NCBI GenBank assembly: GCA_016256075.1
Contig: SDVU01000411.1
Location: 1-13,652 of the forward strand
From: Dictyocoela muelleri
Taxonomy: Eukaryota; Microsporidia
DNA: 13,652 nt
Direction of reading: 5' to 3'
Part shown: positions 1 through 8,300 of the stretch, piece after piece
How positions within the stretch are numbered: position 1 is the first letter of the stretch
How the letters are laid out: the number at the start of each line of letters is the position of its first letter
Translations under genes and position numbers: made by a program
The notes under the pieces: generated by a model
What the model was told of the DNA's origin: nothing
Databases searched by the model: none
What the model saw: the letters and a program-made list of their open reading frames with translations, nothing else

Positions 1-625
1 GAGCGATCTTTTCAGTTAGTGAGAGCGATCTTTTTAGTTAGTGAGAGCGATCTTTTCAGTTAGTGAGAGCGATCTTTTTAGTTAGTGAGAGCGATCTTTT
101 CAGTTAGTGAGAGCGATCTTTTTAGTTAGTGAGAGCGATCTTTTCAGTTAGTGAGAGCGATCTTTTTAGTTAGTGAGAGCGATCTTTTCAGTTAGTGAGA
201 GCGATCTTTTTAGTTAGTGAGAGCGATCTTTTCAGTTAGTGAGAGCGATCTTTGCAGTTAGTGAAGCGATCTTTCAAATTAGTGAGAGTTATCTTTGCAG
301 TTAGTGGATGCGATCTTTGCAGTTAGTGAGAACGATCTTTTAAATTAGTGAGAGCAATCTTTTAGATTAGTGAGTGCGATTTTTGCAGTTAGTGAGAGCG
401 ATCTTTTAAATTAGTGTGTGTTTTTTTTGATTAGTGAGAGCATTTTTTCTATTGTTTGAGAGCGATTTTTTCTATTGGTAGAGAGCGATTTTTTCGATTA
501 ATGAGAACGATTTTTTAGATTAGAGATCGCGATTTTTTTCGATTAGTGAGGGCAATCTTTGTGATTAGTTAGAGCTATCTATTCAATTATTGAGAGCAAT
601 CTTTTAATTGTTGAGAACAATTTAT
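1..625 (+). repeat. 22-bp tandem repeat array, left arm
   Basis: The unit is GAGCGATCTTTTCAGTTAGT plus GA, 22 bp. The first eleven units (1-242) are essentially perfect and alternate strictly between a CAG and a TAG form, so the true period there is 44 bp. From 243 rightwards the units lose register and decay, fading by about 625. The array runs off the left edge of the window, so its full length is unknown. The same unit recurs inverted at 3738-4500. No reading frame stays open across it. It reads as a satellite arm of a larger inverted structure, not as a gene. Confidence 0.95.
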
Positions 626-640
626 ATTTTTTCTAAATTC

Positions 641-860
641 AATACAGGGGTTTTTAAACTTTAAATTTTTATTTAAAAAACTTTTAACCCCCTTCTTTTC
701 AAATTTCAAATCCAACCCTATCAAACTTATAACTCGCTTCTTTTTAAAATTTATAACCACATCTTTAAAGTGTTATATAAACATTTTGCGAGAGTTATAG
801 ATGATCCGTAAAATTTGTAACTATTATTTATGTTTTAAACCCATGTTTTTACCCCCCCCC
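641..860 (+). repeat. Left non-tandem arm of the long inverted repeat
   Basis: This stretch matches the reverse complement of 3530-3739. Anchors include AATACAGGGG at 641-650 (CCCCTGTATT at 3730-3739), the GCGAGAG and GATGATCCG words near 788-812 (CGGATCATC and CTCTCGC near 3575-3595), and a poly-C run followed by ATTTTCAATTCTTATT (AAGAATTGAAAATGGGGGG near 3515-3533). Similarity is patchy, with small indels, so the duplication is old. No gene is seen here. The short open frame at 801-992 is compositional. Confidence 0.85.
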
Positions 861-1250
861 ATTTTCAATTCTTATTTCCGAACTTTTATTTTTTTAGCCG
901 CTGTTGTTTCTCATATTTTTTTTATCAATATTTTCAGCCCCTATTTCTTAACTTCTTTTTATAGCCACTATTTGTTGACCTATGTTTTTTAACACCTTTT
1001 TAACATTTGTTTAACCCACATTTTTAACCTCTATTTTACAAACCCACTTTTATAACACCTATTTTTCAACACTTATATTTTAACCTTTATTTCTTAACCG
1101 CTATTTCTTAACCTCTATTTTTTAACACATATTTCACAGCCCATATTTTTTATACATATTTTTTAGCCTTTATTTTTTAACCCATTTCTTAACCCTATTT
1201 TTAACCCCTGTTTTTAACCCCTGTTTTTAACCCCTGTTTTTTAACTTATG
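860..1250 (+). repeat. Pyrimidine-rich TTTTTAACCC-type minisatellite
   Basis: This is a degenerate minisatellite of roughly 13-16 bp units of the form TTTTTAACCCnn, pyrimidine-rich on the plus strand. The cleanest part is at 1203-1241: three consecutive 13-bp units AACCCCTGTTTTT. The same repeat resumes in the same polarity at about 2945-3150 and in opposite polarity at 3165-3560. No coding potential is seen. Confidence 0.85.
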
Positions 1251-1260
1251 TCTCCTTAAC

Positions 1261-1290
1261 AAAACGGACCCCCTGCTGGGGGGTTCGTTT
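1261..1290. repeat. GC-rich hairpin, probable left end of the IS1595/Merlin transposon
   Basis: AAACGGACCCCC (1262-1273) can pair with GGGGGTTCGTTT (1279-1290) around a 5-base loop: a 12-bp stem with one G-T pair. A related but imperfect hairpin sharing AAACGAACC lies at 2904-2936. The two bracket the transposase remnant, so I infer they are the transposon's terminal inverted repeats. An alternative is a transcription terminator-like hairpin. The word CCTTAAC lies just outside on both sides (1254-1260 and 2947-2953), but it is common in the surrounding minisatellite. Confidence 0.5.
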
Positions 1291-2110
1291 AGTACAGGAG
1301 GGGGGAAAGTAAAAGATTAAAAATAAATTAAATATTAAACATAAAATAAATTTTAAAAATTATTAGATGTTAAAAGTAAAATTTATATTAAAAATAAATT
1401 AGATATTTAAGATAAATTATATATTAAAAATAGATTTTATATAAAAATAAATTATATTTTAAAAAATATTTATTAAGCAAATGCTAGTTGCAATATTCTT
1501 ATAAAAACTGAACATATGATTATTCGGCTTTGCGATGTTATATTTTTTTTATGAAAGAAAAATTCGTTAAGAATGCCGGAAGTTGATTGTAGGGAATGTC
1601 GTTCATTTTTCTAATATCAACCTTAAGATGAATCCAAAGCTTTTCTATTTTATTTGAGTTTTTTCTTCGTTATTTACAAAGCCTTCGGAATTGTTCATTA
1701 TAATATGTTGACAATGATTGGATAAAACATATAAGGGATATAAGACATTTGAGGATGTTCATCTGTTACGATGGGTGTTTTTTTATTTCTATTAACCTAA
1801 ATATACCTGTTAATCTCTCGGAATTTCTATCCGGTAGAACTATCAAACGAAAATTTCGAATATTATCGCGCTGTATAATTCTTAAACCCATATTGTGTTT
1901 GAAATTGAAACATCGGCATTAATCGGCATTAATCGGCGATCTAAATATCTCATACTAGAAATAAAAGTCTCATTAATTTTCAATACTATACCATCCTTTC
2001 TTATCTTTTCTTTAGCGTTCAAAATATTATCATATAACGATACCAAATAATTTTTATTCTAATATATGTTTTTTTTCAGTAATATTTAAAATATACATGG
2101 CTATATGATT

Positions 2111-2566
2111 ATATATTACATGTTGACAACATCCATAGCTGTCAATCCGGAGAGTTGTCTCCTACCGTGGTCTGTGACCTTTGTTTCGTGGCTTTCAAAT
2201 AATACATCACTTCCTAAGCTACCCAGAAGCCCAGCTGTATACGCGATCTTCGTTTTATCAGTGGCTTAGCAGGATACAGGTAATTAGATAATTTTCATGA
2301 ATTTATATTTTTTCTACTTTTTGCCGAGATGCGTCGACAAATTAATCTTCACACATAAGAGAACCCCTTCTGCTTCTTTTAATACCAGACCAAGTCTTAA
2401 TCAGCTATAACAACTGGAACATTTGTATATTATACTATAATTATATATTTATGACGCTATATATCATTCCCTCATTATTTATTAAAGAGTTACATCAGCG
2501 GGATTCGAACCACAATACGTAAATTTACATTTAAGAGTGTTAACCACTATGCTATCTTATTCAGGT
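2111..2566 (-). mobile_element. tRNA-derived SINE-like element, copy A (full length, with target duplication)
   Basis: The element is 456 bp and flanked by a perfect 10-bp direct repeat, CTATATGATT, at 2101-2110 and 2567-2576. Its minus-strand 5' end is tRNA-like: an A-box-like TAGCATAGTGGTTA (2541-2554) and a B box GGTTCGAATCC (2501-2511), at tRNA-like spacing. About 380 bp of body follows, shared with copy D over long near-identical stretches. One example is the segment containing CACTTCCTAAGCTACCCAGA. The acceptor-stem ends do not pair, so it is not a tRNA gene. It has no open frame and no poly-A, and ends in a TA-rich TAATATATA. A Pol III internal promoter, no protein and a target duplication fit a SINE moved in trans by a LINE. 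The mobilising partner is not in the window. Confidence 0.82.
2501..2554 (-). promoter_or_regulatory. Internal Pol III promoter (A and B boxes) of SINE copy A
   Basis: On the minus strand TAGCATAGTGGTTA at 2541-2554 resembles the A box, and GGTTCGAATCC at 2501-2511 matches the B-box consensus GGTTCGANTCC. The gap between them is about 30 bases, as in tRNA genes. Whether it is transcribed is not shown. Confidence 0.65.
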
Positions 2567-2903
2567 CTATATGATTTTGTGTATTTTGAATTGCTAAATA
2601 AATCAAAAAAATCAACACCGGCATTTCGATTTCTAAATTTCAATGCCGTTTAAGACAACATATTTCTTGAAAACTGGCATATTTTTCTAGAACATCTGTA
2701 TTTATAAACATAAGAACTACCTGACCGATATTTTTTTTAATTCTATCGTTTTTTGCCAAGTTATACACGTTATTTCACGCCTTATAGCGTTTATCTCTAA
2801 AAAAATGAAATCGATGCATCTAATTTATGAAAACATTCGGATTTATAATCAAGATTCATTTGTCATGGGGTATTGTTTTTTTAAAAAAAAATGTTTTCCT
2901 TTA

Positions 2904-2936
2904 AAAACGAACCCTCCTATCAAAAGGTTTCGTTTT
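2904..2936. repeat. Imperfect hairpin, probable right end of the IS1595/Merlin transposon
   Basis: AAAACGAACC (2904-2913) can pair, with one bulge, with GGTTTCGTTTT (2926-2936). The sequence is related to the hairpin at 1261-1290 and lies just upstream of the transposase start at 2866. I take it as the other terminal repeat. It is more decayed than the left one. Confidence 0.45.
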
Positions 2937-2944
2937 GTGAAATG

Positions 2945-3560
2945 CGCCTTAACTCCTATTTTCGAGCTTTATTTTTATTATCTGTTTTTAACCTTTATTT
3001 TTAGCTTCTATATTAAAACCTATTTTTTAACCTATATTTTTTTAACCATTTTTAATATCCTGCTTTTTAACCCGTTTTTTTAAACCAATTTTTTAAACGT
3101 TATTTCTTTAAATTATTTTTTTAACCCTTATTATTGCCCTGGTAAGAAATTAATGCTTAAATAACAGGGACATAAAAAAGTGTTAAAAACATAGGCTAAA
3201 AAAATATTAAATTGGTGTTAAAAATAAGGGTTAATAAAAAATTAAAAGGTATGGTTGGAAAAAAATGCCAAAAATGGGTTAAAAATAGGAGTTAAAAATA
3301 TAGGTTAAGAAATAGGGCTCTAAATAAAGGCATTTAAAATATTGGTTAAAAAATAGGGGTCAAAAAATAAGGGTTAAAAAACATAGATAAAATTATGTAA
3401 AAATAAGTGCAAAAAATAAGTGTTATAATAGGTGCTAAGAACATAGGTGTGAAAAAATATTTTTGAAATATAGGGATAGAAAAACAGCGGACAAAAAACC
3501 AAAGTTAAAAAATAAGAATTGAAAATGGGGGGTTAAAATATGTTAAAAACATAAAAAATC
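2945..3560. repeat. TTTTTAACCC minisatellite switching strand at a central hairpin
   Basis: Bases 2945-3150 continue the pyrimidine-rich TTTTTAACCC repeats. Bases 3165-3560 carry the complementary GGGTTAAAAATA form. The switch falls at about 3152, inside a hairpin: TTATTGCCCTG (3130-3140) against CAGGGACATAA (3165-3175). Outside this lie matching words such as AACCCTTATT and AATAAGGGTT. This point looks like the symmetry centre of the palindrome spanning 1-4500. No gene is seen. Confidence 0.8.
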
Positions 3561-3739
3561 GTTAAAAATATCGCGGATCATCTATACTCTCGCAAAATGT
3601 TTCTATAACTTAATAAAGACGGAATTATATGTTTGAAAAGAAAGGAGTTATAAGTTTAAAAAAATGTGGTTTATAAATTTTAAAAAAATGCTTTATAGGT
3701 TTTAAAAAGGGAATTTTTAAGTTTAAAATCCCCTGTATT
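3530..3739 (-). repeat. Right non-tandem arm of the long inverted repeat
   Basis: This is the reverse-complement partner of 641-860, with the same order of landmarks: poly-G next to the AAGAATTGAAAATGGGG context, CGGATCATC, CTCTCGCAAAATGTTT, then CCCCTGTATTGAATTT at the border with the tandem array. The divergence shows that the two arms have not been kept identical recently. Confidence 0.85.
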
Positions 3740-4500
3740 GAATTTTGGAAAAAAAATAAAATTCACTCTCAAGAATTTCAAAGATCGCTCTCAACAATTG
3801 AATATATCACTCTCAATAATTGAAAAAAAAATCAAAAATAAAATAGATCACTCTAAGCAATCGCAAAGATCGCTCTCACTATTCGAAAAAAAAATCGATC
3901 TCACTAATCAAAAAAATTGTTTTCATTAATCGAAAAGATTACTCTCAGTAATCGAAAAAAACGATCTACTAATAGAAAAAATGACTCTCACTAAAAAAAC
4001 GCCCACACTAATTCAAAATATCGCTCTCACTAACTGCAAAGATCGCACTCACTAATCGAAAAGATTGCTCTTTCTAATTTAGAAGATTGCTCTCACTAAC
4101 TGCAAAGATTGCTCTCATTAACTGCAAAGATAAATATCACTAATTGTAAATTGCGCTCTCATTAACTAAAAGATCTCTATCACTAACTGAAAAGATCGCT
4201 ATCACTAACTGAAAAGATCGCTCTTATTAACTGAAAAGATCGCACCCACTAACTGATAAGATCGACCTCACTAACTGATTAGATCCCTGTCACTAACTGA
4301 AAAGACCGCTCTCACTAATTGAAAAGATCGCTCTCACTAACTGAAAAGATCACTCTCATTAACTGGAAATATCACTCTCACAAATCGAAAAGATCGCTCA
4401 CACCGATTGAAAATATCGCTCTCACCAATTGAAATTATCGCTCTCACCAATTGAATATCAGTCTCATTAATCGAAAATATCGCTCTAACTAATTGAAAAC
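3738..4500 (-). repeat. 22-bp tandem repeat array, right arm (inverted)
   Basis: The units read TCACTAACTGAAAAGATCGC plus TC, the exact reverse complement of the 1-625 unit. The array is more decayed than the left arm, with many substitutions and variable unit length. It is best preserved around 4190-4350. It is bracketed by CCCCTGTA at 3730-3737 and again at 4500-4507, in the same orientation. A minus-strand open frame at 4337-4525 is translated repeat and is not called as a gene. Confidence 0.92.
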
Positions 4501-4514
4501 CCCTGTAATATACT

Positions 4515-4660
4515 TCATTAAGCACTTCGCGCGAAATAATATCAAATGACCGCGCTTAGCGCATTTGTGGTCGCGTTTCACGGCAATGATTAAGCGCATG
4601 GCATTTCATGTTTAGTGTCCAGTTGCGGTAAGCATGAAATGTTATCGAGTCGCGCAATGA
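4515..4660. repeat. GC-richer palindrome cluster beside the array
   Basis: This short patch is visibly richer in GC and CpG than its surroundings. It holds TTCGCGCGAA (4526-4535, perfect palindrome), GCGCTTAGCGC (4552-4562, palindrome around one base), and an inverted repeat CATTTCATG (4602-4610) / CATGAAATG (4633-4641) with a 22-base loop. It lies between the tandem array and the MULE-like coding remnant. It could be a transposon end or a relic of foreign DNA. No function can be assigned. Confidence 0.6.
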
Positions 4661-4928
4661 CTACGCTTCGTGTGGGACATATTTTCCCATAACTAGAAAT
4701 ACCCATGAAGCTTGGAATCGCGGACTTAAGAAATTATTTGACGGTTCTCATCAAAAATTTGATATTTTTATTAATGAAATTAAAACCCGAGATTTTCATG
4801 TGCCTTGGCGATTTTCTGATGCATTAAATAATCGATTTTCAGATAAAATATCTAAAACAAATGAAAAATATGATATGATCAGTAATATATTACAAAGTAT
4901 AGATAAATATTTGAAACTAAATTTCTAA
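4638..4928 (+). pseudogene. C-terminal remnant of a MULE-like transposase
   Basis: A 96-residue open frame follows a stop at 4635-4637 and ends at the TAA at 4926-4928. It has no suitable start. It contains FPITRNTHEAWNRGLKKLF and then SHQKFDIFINEIK. This resembles the conserved tail of MULE-type transposases, where a TNN-x-EGWH motif and a SHPN-x-F-x-F-x-L segment follow the catalytic domain. The DDE catalytic part is absent, so it is a 5'-truncated fragment. The match is by pattern recognition only. A degenerate fragment of another repeat-encoded protein remains possible. Bases 4929-5069 show nothing recognisable. Confidence 0.55.
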
Positions 4929-5069
4929 AAGCAATAGTAAAAAAAAAATTTAAATTATTTAATAAATAATATGCAATGTTTTTTTAATTTTTTATTAAAA
5001 CTATAGAGAGATATTTTTTTTAAAAAGGCAAAAAACCCGCTTTAACCGATTTTCCACCGTGCCGTATTC

Positions 5070-5206
5070 TAATACTATATTTATATAGTTTTTGACCGCT
5101 TAATGTCATTCCCTAATTATTTATTAAAGAATGTTAGCAATGGGATTCGCTCCTCGGTACTTAAATTTTAAATTTAAGAGTGTTAACCACTGAGCTATCT
5201 GGCCTA
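5070..5206 (-). mobile_element. tRNA-derived SINE-like element, copy B (head only)
   Basis: This copy matches the tRNA-like head and the next 60 or so bases of copies A and D (the GCTTAATGTCAT and ATTATTTATTAAAG blocks), then stops. The A-box-like TAGCTCAGTGGTTA is intact at 5184-5197. The B box is altered to GGAGCGAATCC (5143-5153). It lies just downstream of the stop codon of the 5358-8390 gene. Loss of the 3' body is unusual, because LINE-driven truncation normally removes the 5' end. The homologous stretch may be an independent shorter unit. Confidence 0.75.
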
Positions 5207-5357
5207 CTTCGATTCAATAAAGAGTATTATAAATTTATAATCTATCAAGTTATAATTAATTCAAAATCTTTAATAATAAATTTACTATCTTAAATAATAA
5301 ATTGGAAATTTTAAATTAGATTAATTTAAAAATCATATTATAATGACTAAATATAAT

Positions 5358-8300
5358 TTAAACCACGTTTACTTCATCACCACTAATCATCTCTTTCAAT
5401 TTAATCAACTCGTTTAACTTATTCAGATATAAACTTTTACCACCCTTTAGTTTATCAAAATTAACATAGTTATTACATCCATTAATTAGATTTTTAATAC
5501 TAATAAGAATTAAAATGTCTTTAAAACTTAATTTACCTTCTTTAAGATCATCTTTGAATATTTCTTTTTGATTTAGATTTTCAATTGAATTGGCAACATA
5601 TGGATTAGCATTTAAATTAGCACCATATGAATTAGCATTTAAATTATCATCGAACTGATTATTATCATTTATGTTCTCATAATCTTTTAAGTCAATGTTA
5701 TTCAACAATGGAATTAAATCATTGATATTTGAACACTTTAGTAGTCCTAATAAACACATTCTGATTATTTTTTTATTACTACTTTTTATCAATTCTTCAC
5801 TCAAGAGTGTTTTTAACTTCATGTCACTGTTATAATCACAATTACAATCATTACAATTAAAATCATCATTTTTATAATCATCATTATAATTTATATAATC
5901 ATAATTATAATTTATATAATCATGATTATAATTTATATAGTTATCTTTATAGTCTTTATAATCATCATTACACTTTTTATTACCAACATTAGAGTTTTTA
6001 TTACCAACATTAGAGTTTTTATTATCACCGAGAGTCTCAATACATTTGCACTTTTTAGTACAAATTTTCAAAAACAAAATAAATTTTTCATAATCATCAC
6101 TCTCTTGAAAAAACTTTAAAAAGAGCCGACAATCACTTTCCAAAAGGAGAGTTTTGAATATTGAAAATTGTGAATTTCTTTGATATTTAACGTCGTTAGA
6201 TAGACTCAAAAATGAATAAAAATTATCAACTTTGTCATTTTTAAATTCTTTTAAATTTATCAATTCTTTGTCAATATTCATTCCAGCGACTATTTTGCAT
6301 TTCAAGTAAGTTATGAATCCCTGAAGATTTTCATCGTTAATTTTGTAATTAAGTTGCTTTATATAAAAATTTTTATCTAAATTGCTATCTAAATTATTAT
6401 GATCTCTATCTTTTTTGTTACTATCATTATCTAAATTGTTATCATCTTTATTAAAGAACTTATCAATAATTATTTTTTTACCTAAAAGTTCCCAATAATC
6501 ACTGCTCAAATCATATTTCAGTTGTAGTTCGTAAATATCTAGCTCATTATAAATTTCATTAATCCTTATTTCACAGACTTTAGAAAATTCATTAAACCAT
6601 TCTTTATTTTCAGAAATAAAATTTTTTAAGCCTTTTTTGTTTTTCTTAAAATATTTAAATGCTTCATCCTGATTCATTAGAATTTGATTTAAAAATTCTT
6701 CACAGTATGGGAGTAAAGGTGTATTATTATTAATTTCGATGAAATTGTTATCATAAATATTATTATTATTAATGTTATTATTAATATTAAAATCTTTTGT
6801 AACTTCCATAGTGTTGGCTGAATTTATTTCATTCCTATTTACAAAAGAATTTTTATCAATGGCGTTCAAAAAAGGGAAAAAATTTTCTGAAGGAATTCTC
6901 GAAATTTTCTTTAAAATTGAAAAATCAAGGTCTCCACGAATTTTATTTTTAATAAAGAATTTCATGATTTTTTCAGCAATCGAATTGTCTCTGTTAATGT
7001 TCAAAATGACGTATTTAGAATTTTCATTGACCATTTCCAGGAATTCATCACAATTCTTGAGAATATCAAGTGTTTTAGAAAATATTTCTGGATTCATTTT
7101 TATCGTCTTATTTAGAATATTTTTTAACTTTGGATTTAGTGATAATTTATTATAGAGGTTATCATCATTAGTATAACTGTTAATAGAGTTATCATCATTG
7201 ATATAACTATTAATAACGTTATCATTGATATAACTGTTAATAGTGTTATTATTGATAAAACTGTTAATAGTGTTACTGTATGTATTATCATTTGTATCAT
7301 CATATAAATTATCACATGAATTATTATTTGTTTGTTGTTTCTTTAGAACTACACCAATTGAATACAAAATCCCATCAGCTAATTCATCATCAATCTCATC
7401 TTTCCCAATTTTATAAATCAATTCCAAAGTCGTCAATTGATCATTAGAAACGCTTATTATTTTCAAAATAATCTTTTTCAGCTTGTTAGGAATGTTTGTC
7501 ATCAATGCAGCTGCTAATTGAGGATAAGCTATATTTCTTAATTGTAGGTAACAATTAAATGTAAGTGTCAAAAGAGTATCAAGGATCTCAATATCTGCTT
7601 TTTGGATGTATTTATTTTCTTTTTTATTCTTAAAAATCTGATTGAAGTTCACTATCTGGTCAAGAACATCCATACAATTCTGAATAAGATTTTTTACAAC
7701 TGGAAACAATTTTTTTGCACTGACAATATCAATAAACAGGCTGCTGATGAGTTTTAAAAGTGGTATATCCTTGACAGTTGGGTTTTTAAACTTTTTGACA
7801 ATAATTTCAACGAGTTTGTGGTCTGCTTTTTTGAGTTTTGAAATTAGAAGAGCATATGATAGATACAGATATTTCAATTCATTATTATTCAATTCTGTAT
7901 TCTCGCCATTACATGTATTCTGATTAAACCTATAAGTTTCTGTGATTGTTCTGTCCCTGACTTTGTCGTAGACGTACAATAAATATGTCTTTGGAATCTT
8001 GTTTATGCACGTTTTAAAAATTTTATACAAATCTTCAGCATCAAATTCCCCAAATCTCAATTTCAAGGCATAACTAAAAAAATCATTTCGATTTTGTTTT
8101 AGAGTCTCATGAATTTTTAATTTTAATTTTTCTTTATTTTTAAATTTCTGGAAATTTTTAATTATCAAGTTAAGCACATTGGTTTTGAAGATATCGGTGG
8201 ATTCTTGGAATAAGGTGTCAATTACAAGTTCACTAGTAGTAGATATTATGAATGGTTTGAGTATTTTTATTGATGATGGATATGATTTTAGCATTGATGA

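Larger units (their letters stand above)
1473..2866 (-). pseudogene. IS1595/ISXO2-like (Merlin superfamily) DDE transposase, broken
   Basis: Read on the minus strand, the N-terminal part (2866-2577) starts at an ATG preceded by CCCC. It includes YKYRCSRKICQF (about 2671-2706), which looks like the second half of a zinc ribbon. The SINE-like element then interrupts it, and the core resumes at 2100. The core shows KINET (about 1966-1980, at the first catalytic Asp position), GLRIIQRD then LIVLPDR, TDEHPQM (about 1746-1768), NNSEGFVN, and KIEKLWIHLK (1622-1651) followed by LPAFLTNFSF. This order is characteristic of ISXO2/IS1595 transposases. Several frame changes occur, for example in an A-run near 1780 and near 1655, plus internal stops. 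KINET has Asn where the family has Asp. It is therefore inactive. Removing the insertion and one target copy leaves a coding length of about 309 codons, normal for the family. Confidence 0.88.
1261..2936 (-). mobile_element. Decayed IS1595/Merlin-type DNA transposon carrying a SINE insertion
   Basis: I infer the extent from the two related hairpins at 1261-1290 and 2904-2936, which flank a minus-strand transposase remnant. The TTTTTAACCC minisatellite runs up to one side and resumes on the other, as expected if the element inserted into it. Without the 456-bp SINE-like insertion and one target duplication, the element would be about 1.2 kb, compact enough for one transposase of about 300 residues plus short ends. 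Bases 1291-1472 are AT-rich with nothing recognisable. Confidence 0.6.

Noticed and set aside
1-625. Regular repeats suggesting a CRISPR array
   Set aside because: Units are adjacent with no unique spacers, and the genome is eukaryotic. It is a tandem satellite.
801-992. 63-aa hydrophobic open frame
   Set aside because: It is a product of T-rich minisatellite sequence, without family signals.
860-1250. Telomere repeats
   Set aside because: TTTTTAACCC units are irregular in length and sequence, internal, and occur in both polarities. They are not a clean short telomere repeat.
2805-3083. 92-aa Phe/Tyr-rich open frame
   Set aside because: It runs antisense to the transposase remnant and then through the TTTTTAACCC minisatellite. 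It is compositional.
3738-3929. 63-aa Lys-rich open frame
   Set aside because: It lies entirely in the decayed right satellite arm.
4337-4525. Minus-strand 62-aa open frame
   Set aside because: It is a translation of the 22-bp satellite units, with no start context or non-repeat content.
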